Part shown: in pieces, positions 48,260-57,695 of the stretch
Position numbering within the stretch: the first letter of the stretch is position 1
Layout of the letters: each line of letters begins with the position of its first letter
DNA from: Nosocomiicoccus massiliensis
GTDB lineage: Bacteria; Bacillota; Bacilli; Staphylococcales; Salinicoccaceae
Length of the DNA: 64,000 nucleotides
Assembly (NCBI RefSeq): GCF_002871345.2
Contig: NZ_CP136964.1
Coordinates: forward strand, 1,116,001 to 1,180,000
Direction: 5' to 3'
The notes under the pieces: generated by a model
The model's input: only the letters and a program-made list of their open reading frames with translations
Told to the model about the DNA's origin: nothing
Databases searched by the model: none
Made by a program: the position numbers and the translations under genes

Positions 48260-48304
48260 TGACCTACTCCCTTAAAGTTGAAAACGACAATCAACTTTAA
48301 GGGT
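48260..48304. repeat. IS150-end-like hairpin element, copy 3
   Basis: It begins TGACCTACTCCC; the arms CCCTTAAAGTTG and CAACTTTAAGGG pair, followed by TATTTTTT on the plus strand. It serves as the terminator of oatA and resembles copies at 12334, 31621 and 56012. Confidence 0.65.
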
Positions 48305-48478
48305 ATTTTTTACGAAGTGTAGAAAGTATAGTTTGAATTTAAAGTAAATATAATCAGCAAGTATTTAAATCAAGTATTCTGGTACATATTAAGTAAAAAG
48401 TATTTTATAAGTTAAAATAATTGCAATTCACAATTATTTTTTTATAATAAAATTACTATATATAAGGAGGATTTCATT

Positions 48479-48919
48479 ATGAAGAAACTATGTATTGCTC
48501 TTATTTTATCTGTAGCTTTCCTGCTGAATGGATGTTCTTCAGAAGCTAATGAATTAACCGACAAAAAGCTCTCTGTGTTTACTGTGATTCAGATTGGTAA
48601 TACGCTAGATGATTTCTCGACAAACAGTGCTTACTTAATCTTTGATTTTAATAAAAACAATAAAGTTTCTATTCAATATCTTGGTGAAAGTTATCCTGGC
48701 TCTTATAAATTAAATGGCACGAATTTATCCATAGATGTTCTGGATAAAGATAAAAATGAAGTCTCTTTATTATTTACAGATTTTAAAAAGCATCCTAAAA
48801 ACGAGAAATTATATACAGGTATTTTCTCAGATTTTACTCACCTTGAAAATCATGGTCTGAATATACTACTACGAAATTATTCTGGAAATGAATATATGGG
48901 ATTCTATGAAGTTGAATAA
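48479..48919 (+). CDS. Small lipoprotein, paralogue of the one at 39892
   Basis: 146 residues with lipobox LNGC (about Cys19) and a beta-rich domain with AYLIFDFNKNNKVSIQYLGE and LSIDVLDKDKNEVSLLFTD. The pattern repeats in the lipoprotein at 39892-40326. AAGGAGG precedes the ATG by 8-9 bases. Function unknown; the mature protein would sit on the outer face of the membrane. Confidence 0.7.
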   Translation: MKKLCIALILSVAFLLNGCSSEANELTDKKLSVFTVIQIGNTLDDFSTNSAYLIFDFNKNNKVSIQYLGESYPGSYKLNGTNLSIDVLDKDKNEVSLLFTDFKKHPKNEKLYTGIFSDFTHLENHGLNILLRNYSGNEYMGFYEVE

Positions 48920-48931
48920 TATTCATAATTA

Positions 48932-48969
48932 AAAGGACGTACTCTAAAACATTTTAGAATACGTCCTTT
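48932..48969. terminator. Bidirectional terminator between lipoprotein gene and nadX
   Basis: A long stem AAAGGACGTA...TACGTCCTTT, extended by TCTAAAA / TTTTAGA. Confidence 0.85.
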
Positions 48970-48985
48970 GTTTATTCTACGAAGT

Positions 48986-49744
48986 TCATCCAATAAAAAC
49001 ATTACTATCAAGACGCTCTAACGAACTTAAGACACTAAGAGCTGCAAGTGCACTTGTCTTTGGATTTTCTTTTAACGGATGATTTTTAACTTCAATTGTC
49101 GCTTCTCCGAATTCTCCCGTTACTTTTACGTGGTGTACATTTTCTGTCGCATTCGGATCCGCGATGAGTCGAACTTTTGTTTTTTCTATCCCTAATCCTG
49201 CGAGAGATAAAATAATCGATACGTTCATGTTTTTAGGAAATTTGTCGATGGCTTCTTTTGCATCACCTTCGAATACGACTGTTGGTTCTGATAGTTCATC
49301 GTCTACAAGTGATGATGCTGGTTTTGTCGTCGTAAGTGTGACACTACTTAAATGATTTAGAGTGTTTACGTTTTGTATTAAATCTAGACCACCAACTGCG
49401 CCTGATGGTAAATAGAGTTTATGTTTACTCGCACTTACGCTCTCTAATAACGAAGTGTCACTAAACGCACCGATACTGATTACCATCATATCTTTTACGT
49501 TTAAGACATCTTTTAAATACGTTTTAACTACTTCAACATTCGCGGCTTCTACTACAATATCAATGTTTGAGTTTAAAAATTCGTTCAGATCCGTATACAA
49601 ATCTACATTATACGCCTCTTCTAAATGCTGATACTTAGATTTATCTCGTACTAAAATATTCGTAATACGTAAGTCACTACGTTCTTTCGTATGTTTTAAT
49701 AAAAACTGTCCAATCGCACCTGCACCAATTAAGCCAATATTCAT
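48986..49744 (-). CDS. nadX: L-aspartate dehydrogenase
   Basis: 252 residues: NAD-binding Rossmann start IGLIGAGAIGQFLLKH, then the DUF108/NadX domain with LPSGAVGGLDLIQ, TTTKPASSL and FPKNMNVSIILSLAG. The enzyme oxidises aspartate to iminoaspartate/oxaloacetate and ammonia, or works in NAD synthesis. It follows the FAD dehydrogenase gene by 56 bp in the same direction, so the two may act in one pathway on aspartate or a related acid. No nadA or nadC is seen near. Confidence 0.88.
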   Translation of the reverse strand: MNIGLIGAGAIGQFLLKHTKERSDLRITNILVRDKSKYQHLEEAYNVDLYTDLNEFLNSNIDIVVEAANVEVVKTYLKDVLNVKDMMVISIGAFSDTSLLESVSASKHKLYLPSGAVGGLDLIQNVNTLNHLSSVTLTTTKPASSLVDDELSEPTVVFEGDAKEAIDKFPKNMNVSIILSLAGLGIEKTKVRLIADPNATENVHHVKVTGEFGEATIEVKNHPLKENPKTSALAALSVLSSLERLDSNVFIG

Positions 49745-49800
49745 CGTATCTCTCCTAATTAGATTGTTATTTATTCATTATACGATGATATCGTCTCTAT

Positions 49801-51264
49801 TTATAATTTCGCAGCATTTTTCCCTGCTGTTTTTCCGAATACTGATCCTGACATGAGTCCTGATCCACCTGGATAGTTATGATAGAATAATTCACCGACC
49901 ATCTCACCAGCTGCATATAGCCCTGTGATTGGTGTGTCATTTTCATTTAATACTTCTGCTTTGTCGTTTACTTTAATACCACCGAACGTAAACGTAATTC
50001 CACAAGTGACAGGATATGCATAAAACGGCGCTTCGTTAAATTTTAATGCCCAGTTTGATTTTTTAGGGTCAATGCCAGATGTTGATTTACCATCTTTAAC
50101 ACTCGGATTGTAGTCACCATCAACAACCGCGTTGTTATATTCTTCAATTGTTTTTAAAAATTGTTTTGTATCGACATTCATTTTTTCAGCAAGTTCTTCT
50201 AAAGTATTTGCTTCGATTTTAGTCGCTTCGTCTATTTCGTATTCTACACGTAGGAGTGGTTTTACTTGGCTATCGTAAATTTGAAACGCTTTATGATTTG
50301 TTTGTTTTAACGTCTCTTTTCCGTATTTTGCGTACGTATAGTTTCTAAAATCCGCACCCTCATCTACAAATCGATTACCTTCAGCGTTTACAATTAAACC
50401 GAGTGGATATGAGGATTTTTTGTATATATCGCCAGGCTTTTCGAAATCACCGAATTTTGGTGCATTGTAATCTGTCGTATGTGCGTGACATCCATCATAC
50501 TGTCCAGCTTTTACAGCCCCGACTTCTAACGCCATAGAAATACCGTCACCTGTATTATGTTTTGTGCCTCGAACGACTGCTTCAGACCATTCTTCACCTA
50601 GATTTTCTGTACGCTTTTTAGCGTCTGCTTCGAATCCACCACATGCTAAGATGACTGCATCTGCAGCAATTTGTACGTTCTCACCGTCTTTATTCACGTG
50701 TACACCAGTAATTTTATTATTACTTGCTTCAAGTTTAACTGCAGGTGAGCTATACCATATTTCTACACCGTTCTCTTCAGCTTTTTTAAATAATGCTTCT
50801 ACTAAACCAATCCCTTTACGATATGTTTTTGTAGGTAATCCTCCCCAAAACGTTTTTACACCGTCTTTTTCAAAATACTGGTTTTCATTTGCTATGAATT
50901 CTACGCCTTGTTTTTTCATCCAAAGAATTGTGTCATATGAATTTTCTACGAAATGTCTTGCGAGTTCAGGTTTCGATTTACCTTGCGTGACTTTCATCAT
51001 GTCATTATAGAAGTCTTCACTATCGTATTTCGGAAGTACGATTTCATCATCTTCTGAAATATCCGACACGATTTCTCTATAGCTATCTAAATCCTTATAT
51101 GCAAAGCGTATCGCGCCGTCTGTGAAAAACGAGTTTCCGCCTCTATTATTTTTTGGTCCCTTTTCTAGCATCAATACTTTTTTACCTTCTTCACTTGCAG
51201 CAACTGCTGCTGATAACGCAGCATTACCAGTACCTACAACGACAATGTCAAATTTATATTCCAT
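49801..51264 (-). CDS. FAD-dependent dehydrogenase, TcuA (tricarballylate dehydrogenase)-like
   Basis: 487 residues of the fumarate-reductase/succinate-dehydrogenase flavoprotein family without a cytochrome domain: VVVGTGNAALSAAVAASEEG (FAD), LILACGG-like VILACGGFEADA, and late GLYAAGEMVGELFYHNYPGGSGLMSGSVFG. The pattern is of TcuA, which oxidises tricarballylate; aspartate or other dicarboxylate oxidases look alike. Paired with nadX and a divergent LysR gene, which suggests a substrate-induced catabolic unit. The TcuB and TcuC partners are not seen. Confidence 0.78.
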   Translation of the reverse strand: MEYKFDIVVVGTGNAALSAAVAASEEGKKVLMLEKGPKNNRGGNSFFTDGAIRFAYKDLDSYREIVSDISEDDEIVLPKYDSEDFYNDMMKVTQGKSKPELARHFVENSYDTILWMKKQGVEFIANENQYFEKDGVKTFWGGLPTKTYRKGIGLVEALFKKAEENGVEIWYSSPAVKLEASNNKITGVHVNKDGENVQIAADAVILACGGFEADAKKRTENLGEEWSEAVVRGTKHNTGDGISMALEVGAVKAGQYDGCHAHTTDYNAPKFGDFEKPGDIYKKSSYPLGLIVNAEGNRFVDEGADFRNYTYAKYGKETLKQTNHKAFQIYDSQVKPLLRVEYEIDEATKIEANTLEELAEKMNVDTKQFLKTIEEYNNAVVDGDYNPSVKDGKSTSGIDPKKSNWALKFNEAPFYAYPVTCGITFTFGGIKVNDKAEVLNENDTPITGLYAAGEMVGELFYHNYPGGSGLMSGSVFGKTAGKNAAKL

Positions 51265-51382
51265 ATTTTTATTACTCCTTTTAAAAGTTCTCTTATATAA
51301 ATTTTATGAAATCGTTTGACATAAGTAAAATATATATATTAAATATAAACTAATAGAATTTATTTATATCAAGAGGTTAAAA

Positions 51383-52234
51383 ATGGATACGAAAGATTGG
51401 GTATTATTAATTACTCTATATGAAGAAATGAATTTAACACGCACCGCTAAACGATTGTACACGACACAACCATCATTAACTTACAGAATTAAACAAATCG
51501 AATCATCTCTTGGAATACAAATTTTACATCGAGGAAATAAAGGAATCTCTTTTACTGCTGAAGGTATTTATTTAGTTGAACATTCAAAGAGAATGTTAAA
51601 AGAAGAAAGAAAGCTACTGGATCATTTAAAAAATATGAAAGATGAACTTCAAGGGACCATTCGCATCGGGTCTTCGAGTAACTATGCGCATTATGAATTA
51701 CCAGATTTACTGGAAAACTTTATAAAAAAATATCCGAATATTGAAGTTGAACTCGTAACCGGATGGAGTAGTGAAATATTAGAAAAGCTCCAAAACGAAA
51801 CAATCCACGTCGCATTTTTAAGAGGAGATTTTAAGTGGAACAGTAAAAAGCACATACTTGAAAAGGATAATCTACATATTATCTCAACAAAGCAGTTAGA
51901 TGTAGATTCCTTACCAGGAGAGAACTATATACAATACCTAACAGATCTCAGTTTAAAAAATACAATCGATAAGTGGTGGAGAGATAATTATAATTCTCCA
52001 GTCTATACAACAATGGAAGTTGACCGAATAGAAACGAGTATAGAGATGGTAAAACGTGGACTCGGTTATACAATCGTTCCAGCTATTAACATTCAAAATG
52101 AAAACAACCTCTATACGATGCCAATTAAAGTTAATGGTGAAAACATTTATAGAAATACATGGCTAGCTTATAAAGAAGAGAGCTTAAACTTAAAAGTTGT
52201 CGATGAATTCGTGAGATTAATTTTAAACGCCTAA
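51383..52234 (+). CDS. LysR-family regulator
   Basis: 283 residues: N-terminal winged helix (WVLLITLYEEMNLTRTAKRL, TTQPSLTYRIKQIESSLG) and a substrate-binding domain (GTIRIGSSSNYAHYELPDLL). It is divergent from the FAD dehydrogenase gene with 118 bp between the starts, the classic layout for a LysR regulator controlling its neighbour. Likely inducer is the substrate of TcuA-like/NadX. AGAGG precedes the ATG. Confidence 0.88.
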   Translation: MDTKDWVLLITLYEEMNLTRTAKRLYTTQPSLTYRIKQIESSLGIQILHRGNKGISFTAEGIYLVEHSKRMLKEERKLLDHLKNMKDELQGTIRIGSSSNYAHYELPDLLENFIKKYPNIEVELVTGWSSEILEKLQNETIHVAFLRGDFKWNSKKHILEKDNLHIISTKQLDVDSLPGENYIQYLTDLSLKNTIDKWWRDNYNSPVYTTMEVDRIETSIEMVKRGLGYTIVPAINIQNENNLYTMPIKVNGENIYRNTWLAYKEESLNLKVVDEFVRLILNA

Positions 52235-52270
52235 TCATTTAATAGTATAGACAATATGATAAAGATAAAA

Positions 52271-52335
52271 TTAAAAGGCATGTCGCCTGAACAATTCAGG
52301 AAACATGCCTTACAATCTGCTTAATTCCAAAAGCC
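52271..52335. repeat. Dispersed hairpin repeat family 2, copy B
   Basis: A long stem AAGGCATGT...ACATGCCTT with inner CCTGAA / TTCAGG, then CTGCTTAATTCCAAAA. It aligns with 14106-14173 over its whole length. It lies after the LysR gene and could end its transcript. Confidence 0.55.
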
Positions 52336-52377
52336 CAACTTCTCGGTAGCATATCAGTCTTGGCTACGGTTTTGTTA

Positions 52378-53922
52378 TTATTCCCACTCAATTGTTGCTG
52401 GTGGTTTGCTAGTAATATCATACACGACACGGTTTACATTTTTAACTTCTTTTACCATGCGTTTTGAAATCTTTTCAAGCACATCCCAGTCGATTTTCGC
52501 AAAGTCTGATGACATTCCGTCTACACTGTGTACAGCACGGATTCCTACTGTGTAGTCATATGTTCTTTTATCATCTTTTACACCGACTGAACGGATACCT
52601 GGTAATATTGTAAAGTATTGCCAAATGCTCTTATTTAAGCCTGCTTTTTGAATTTCATCGCGTAAAATATAGTCTGTTTCACGAACGATTTCTAATTTTT
52701 CTTCTGTCACTTCTCCGAGGACACGGATACCTAAACCTGGTCCTGGGAATGGTTGACGCCATACGAGTTCTTCAGGAATACCTAACTCAAGCCCTAATTG
52801 GCGCACTTCGTCTTTAAAGAGCGTCGCGATTGGTTCGATGAGTTTAAATTCCATATCTTCTGGTAATCCACCAACGTTATGGTGTGACTTAATTGTTTCT
52901 GACGTTTCAGATCCCGATTCAACGACGTCTGAATAAATCGTACCTTGTGCAAGATAGTCAATATCTTTAAGTTTCGCCGCTTCATCGTCAAATACGTAAA
53001 TAAATTCGTTACCGATAATTTTACGCTTTTGCTCTGGATCAGATACACCTTTTAATTTTCCTAAGAAACGGTCTTGTGCGTCGACTTTAATGATGTTGAT
53101 ATTAAATCCTTTACCGAACGCTTCCATTACCATTTCCGCTTCACCTTTACGAAGTAAGCCGTGGTCTACAAAGATACATGTTAAGTTGTCGCCAATTGCC
53201 TTTTGCATAAGTACCGCAACAACTGATGAATCTACTCCACCACTCATCGCACAGATTACTTTTTTGTCGCCAACTTCTTCACGAATTTTCTCAACTTCGA
53301 TGTCGATAAAGTTACCCATCGTCCATTCACCGTGACATTCACAAATATCTCTTACGAAGTTTTCGATGAATGTATCACCATTCTCTGTTGATTTTGATTC
53401 TGGGTGGAACTGAATACCGTAAATAGGTTTTGATTTATGCTGAATTGCTGCGTATTTTGAGTCTTTCGTACTTCCGATGATCTCATAGTCATCACCGATT
53501 GACGCCACTTCGTCGTGGTAACTCATCGCAACGTTAACTTCTTTGTCTAATCCTTTAAATAATGGACTTTCAGTATTAAGTTCAATCGTATCAACACCTG
53601 AAAATGCGTTGTCTAATGGTTTTACTTCTCCACCGTTATTGTATGCAATTAACTGCATACCATACGTGACACCGAGAACTGGTATTCCTAAGTCAAAAAT
53701 ACCTTTATCAACAGTATATGCATCTTCTTCGTATACTGATTTTGGTCCACCTGATAATACGATACCTTTAGGATTTAGTTCTTTAATTTCTTCTAAAGTA
53801 ATACTTGGATTACGTAATTCACTATATACACCTAAATCACGAATACGACGTGTTAAAAGCATGTTATATTGACTACCGTAATCTATTACAATAATAAGTT
53901 CTTGTTCTTTTGCCATTTCCAT
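52378..53922 (-). CDS. guaA: GMP synthase (glutamine-hydrolysing type) lacking the glutaminase Cys
   Basis: 514 residues, N-terminus MEMAKEQEL as I recall for S. aureus GuaA. The GATase domain has the catalytic Cys replaced by Thr86 (LGVTYGMQ where the family has LGxCYGMQ); the codon is ACG. His173 and Glu175 (FHPES) remain, but the usual REYG and MSHGD motifs read NAFSG and MSYHD. The ATP-pyrophosphatase domain is intact (P-loop [10 protein letters not shown] at 226-235) as is the dimerisation domain ([15 protein letters not shown]). It should still make GMP from XMP with ammonia. It follows guaB by 18 bp. The ATG at 53922 has GAGAGG ten bases ahead. Confidence 0.93.
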   Translation of the reverse strand: MEMAKEQELIIVIDYGSQYNMLLTRRIRDLGVYSELRNPSITLEEIKELNPKGIVLSGGPKSVYEEDAYTVDKGIFDLGIPVLGVTYGMQLIAYNNGGEVKPLDNAFSGVDTIELNTESPLFKGLDKEVNVAMSYHDEVASIGDDYEIIGSTKDSKYAAIQHKSKPIYGIQFHPESKSTENGDTFIENFVRDICECHGEWTMGNFIDIEVEKIREEVGDKKVICAMSGGVDSSVVAVLMQKAIGDNLTCIFVDHGLLRKGEAEMVMEAFGKGFNINIIKVDAQDRFLGKLKGVSDPEQKRKIIGNEFIYVFDDEAAKLKDIDYLAQGTIYSDVVESGSETSETIKSHHNVGGLPEDMEFKLIEPIATLFKDEVRQLGLELGIPEELVWRQPFPGPGLGIRVLGEVTEEKLEIVRETDYILRDEIQKAGLNKSIWQYFTILPGIRSVGVKDDKRTYDYTVGIRAVHSVDGMSSDFAKIDWDVLEKISKRMVKEVKNVNRVVYDITSKPPATIEWE

Positions 53923-53940
53923 AAGTTTATAGCCTCTCTC

Positions 53941-55422
<1,482 letters not shown>

Positions 55423-55596
55423 CTAAAATAGATTAGTACTATTATAGACCAGTCTAAAACGTATTTAAAGTATATTATTTTCAAGATTAAATATTTTAAA
55501 TTGTCTAAATTGTGTATGAATTTAATTATATCTGTTTACATGAATTTATTTAGGGTAAATATAAGTATGACTATAAAATAAACGAGGTGTTCTATT

Positions 55597-55983
55597 ATGG
55601 AACAAAATAGAAATATAGAAGTGTTTGATGATATCGGTAACGTAAGTAAAAGAGTACAACAATTAAGACACGAAGGTGTCGATGAAAGACGTGTCATTCT
55701 TTTCTCAAAACATTCTCCTCCGACAGAATTTACTCGCGAGCATGATGTAGAAATTCGTATGGGAGAAGGAAATTTATGGCAAAAGTTTGAGTCTTTATTT
55801 ACTGATAAAGACGGCGAAGAGCGAGCTACTGAAGATTTACAATTTACTCCTTATGAAGAAACAGAGTTTAGTAACGCTATGGATGCTGATCAATACGTAC
55901 TTTATATTCCGTATCAGAGTATAGCGCAAGTACAACTTGAAGATGAAGAAAAAATCGATCTAAGTAAAAGAGACAATTACTAA
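55597..55983 (+). CDS. General stress protein, YflT/GSP17M-like
   Basis: 128 residues with the YflT-like core: NIEVFDDIGNVSKRVQQLRH, FSKHSPPTEFTREHDVEIRM, and an alpha-helical acidic tail. Relatives are sigma-B stress proteins of unknown biochemistry. GAGGTG precedes the ATG by seven bases. A paralogue is found at 57696-58169, beyond the signalling module. Confidence 0.75.
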   Translation: MEQNRNIEVFDDIGNVSKRVQQLRHEGVDERRVILFSKHSPPTEFTREHDVEIRMGEGNLWQKFESLFTDKDGEERATEDLQFTPYEETEFSNAMDADQYVLYIPYQSIAQVQLEDEEKIDLSKRDNY

Positions 55984-56011
55984 AATTAATGAAAAAGAAG
56001 AGACGTTAATT

Positions 56012-56060
56012 TGAGCTGCACCCCTAAAGTTGGACACTAAAATCCAACTTTAGGGTAGCA
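56012..56060. repeat. IS150-end-like hairpin element, copy 4 (best preserved)
   Basis: It begins TGAGCTGCACCCCTAAAGTT, then GGACACTAAAATCCAAC and TTTAGGG. The arms CCCTAAAGTTGG and CCAACTTTAGGG are perfect. It lies between convergent gene ends and can terminate both. Confidence 0.7.
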
Positions 56061-56062
56061 CA

Positions 56063-56533
56063 TCAATTCGTATCTTCTTTTTCATTTACAAATAAATATT
56101 CCTCTCGTATCGAGTAATTAAAGCGCTTTAAAAAGTTTCGATATTCTTTTAATGATTTACGTTTTCCAGGGTGACGCGGAATCGTTACTTTGTTATGACG
56201 TTTTAAAAATAGATAATAGCTCTCACATAGATGGTCTGTAAATCCAGTAAATAGTTGATGTTGATATCGTTTGTATAACGCATCATTGTGTTTTAATAAA
56301 TGTTCAACTTCTTCATACATCTTAATAATTCGATTTACTTCTTTAATCAGTTGGTTGTTAATTTCTTCATCCATTTCTAAAAACTGGAACACTTCTTTAT
56401 ACATACTGCTAATTCCGCTTTTAATAATATCGATACAATAATCACAGTAACGCTTTACTTCGTCGCAGCTGCTTTCACGTTTCTTGCATTCTAAAATATC
56501 ACATATCAATAATCGATCATTTAACGACTTCAT
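56063..56533 (-). CDS. Cys-rich helical protein of the RRNPP-like locus, unknown function
   Basis: 156 residues, no signal peptide. The N-terminal third has clustered Cys (LICDILECKKRESSCDEVKR, then YCDYC), which could bind metal. The rest is helical and charged (NQLIKEVNRIIKMYEEVEHL). No known family. ATG 56533 has GAGG seven bases ahead; a TTG one codon earlier is possible. It starts 17 bp after the 28-codon peptide gene and is probably transcribed with it, so it may be the effector or a processing factor of the module. Confidence 0.6.
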   Translation of the reverse strand: MKSLNDRLLICDILECKKRESSCDEVKRYCDYCIDIIKSGISSMYKEVFQFLEMDEEINNQLIKEVNRIIKMYEEVEHLLKHNDALYKRYQHQLFTGFTDHLCESYYLFLKRHNKVTIPRHPGKRKSLKEYRNFLKRFNYSIREEYLFVNEKEDTN

Positions 56534-56550
56534 CAATATGCCTCACTATT

Positions 56551-56637
56551 TTAAAAAATAATAAAATCCGGACAGATGCAGTCGTCCAACTGTTGTATTG
56601 TAATTAACATCGTAGTGACTAAATATAACATTCTCAT
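56551..56637 (-). CDS. 28-residue hydrophobic peptide, candidate signalling pheromone precursor
   Basis: ATG 56637 follows GGAG with nine bases between. The peptide starts MRMLYLVTTMLITIQQ (hydrophobic, export-like) and ends DDCICPDFIIF, then TAA. The hydrophobic tail after Asp residues resembles the mature parts of SHP-, PapR- and NprX-type pheromones read by RRNPP regulators. It lies just downstream of an XRE-TPR regulator gene with its own -10/-35, and ahead of the Cys-rich gene. A real short gene is supported by the ribosome site, promoter and context; secretion and processing are inferred. CxC is unusual for this class. Confidence 0.6.
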   Translation of the reverse strand: MRMLYLVTTMLITIQQLDDCICPDFIIF

Positions 56638-56654
56638 TAAATATCTCTCCTCTT

Positions 56655-56684
56655 AATTTAAATGATTGTAAATTTAAATCGATT
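56655..56684. promoter_or_regulatory. Direct-repeat operator candidate
   Basis: Two copies of AATTTAAATnGATT (56655-56667 with one base missing, and 56671-56684) in tandem. The second overlaps the -10 of the peptide promoter. Each contains the palindrome ATTTAAAT. A repressor site for the neighbouring regulator is plausible. Confidence 0.5.
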
Positions 56685-56710
56685 ATAGCAGAGCGTATTT
56701 TAAATGTTAT
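56682..56710 (-). promoter_or_regulatory. Promoter of the peptide gene
   Basis: On the minus strand, -35 ATAACA (56705-56710), a 17-bp spacer and consensus -10 TATAAT (56682-56687). It lies in the 82-bp gap after the regulator gene. Confidence 0.65.
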
Positions 56711-56719
56711 CGATTAATT

Positions 56720-57562
56720 TTAATCTATTCGTATACGAATATTGCTTAATCTTTGCTTGATTTTCTCATTTGGATAATCTTTTAATAAGCATTTCATATA
56801 CGTGAATTGATCATGTAGTAAGGGGTCCTTTGTATTCATGTATAACAACAGTCGTGAATACTCGATGTCTGTTTTTAAATACGTCGACTCGAATTGCTTT
56901 TGTAGCGCTGTTGCATTGTCTAACTCTCTTTTTACAAGATGAAACCATCCTTTACGGCAATAAATTGCTGCTAAGTTACCATAAACTCTTATGATATGTT
57001 TAAAGTTTTGTCGAGTAACAAGGACATTTTTGATAACATGATTCGCTTTTTTAAAATGTTGAAACGCTTCTCGTCCTAACTGTAACTCTATAATCCCTAT
57101 CATTAAATGAATCTCTGCGAGTATCACGTCGATAGGATTGTATATTTCTAGCATTGATTTAGCTTCTTGTAACAAGTGGATTGCACGAACTAAATCGTCT
57201 GCTCTATAGCTTAAAAGTGCTTCATGGTATATACAATATGTATTTAAGTATGAATTTTTCTCACGTATGTAGCTTGGAATACCTTCAAGTACTTCTTTCA
57301 TTTTAGTAAAATCTTTATGTTTCCTTGCGTCATCTAATTGCTTTCTCGGACTAATTAAATCGAGTTGCATTATGAATTCTTCTCTGTCGATATCTAACGT
57401 TTCTAACAAGGCAAAAAACTCTCGTACACTTCCCGTATCGTGTCCATTTTCAATGCGTGAAATCACCGTTTGACTAATTGAACTCTCAAGAGATAAATCG
57501 TGCTGAGTCCATTTGAGTCGTTGTCGTTTATCTTTTAAATAGAACATCAATTCTTTCAACAT
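56720..57562 (-). CDS. XRE-type regulator with TPR-like domain (RRNPP family candidate)
   Basis: 280 residues. Residues about 8-60 are a Cro/C1-type HTH (RQRLKWTQHDLSLESSISQT, VISRIENGHD). The remainder is all helical with TPR-like pairs (YIREKNSYLNTYCIYHEALL, NLAAIYCRKGWFHLV). This is the layout of Rgg/PlcR/NprR-type regulators that bind imported signal peptides. GAGGT precedes the ATG by seven bases. A small hydrophobic-peptide gene follows at once, supporting a quorum-sensing pair. A stand-alone Rgg-like regulator is the alternative. Confidence 0.82.
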   Translation of the reverse strand: MLKELMFYLKDKRQRLKWTQHDLSLESSISQTVISRIENGHDTGSVREFFALLETLDIDREEFIMQLDLISPRKQLDDARKHKDFTKMKEVLEGIPSYIREKNSYLNTYCIYHEALLSYRADDLVRAIHLLQEAKSMLEIYNPIDVILAEIHLMIGIIELQLGREAFQHFKKANHVIKNVLVTRQNFKHIIRVYGNLAAIYCRKGWFHLVKRELDNATALQKQFESTYLKTDIEYSRLLLYMNTKDPLLHDQFTYMKCLLKDYPNEKIKQRLSNIRIRID

Positions 57563-57695
57563 TATTTTTACCTCATAAATATATTTGATATAAACATATC
57601 CTATAAATTATAAAAGTACAACTTATAACAGAGCGAGTTATCATATAGACGATTATGGTATCATTTAAGTACATAGATCAATAATAGGGGTTGAA

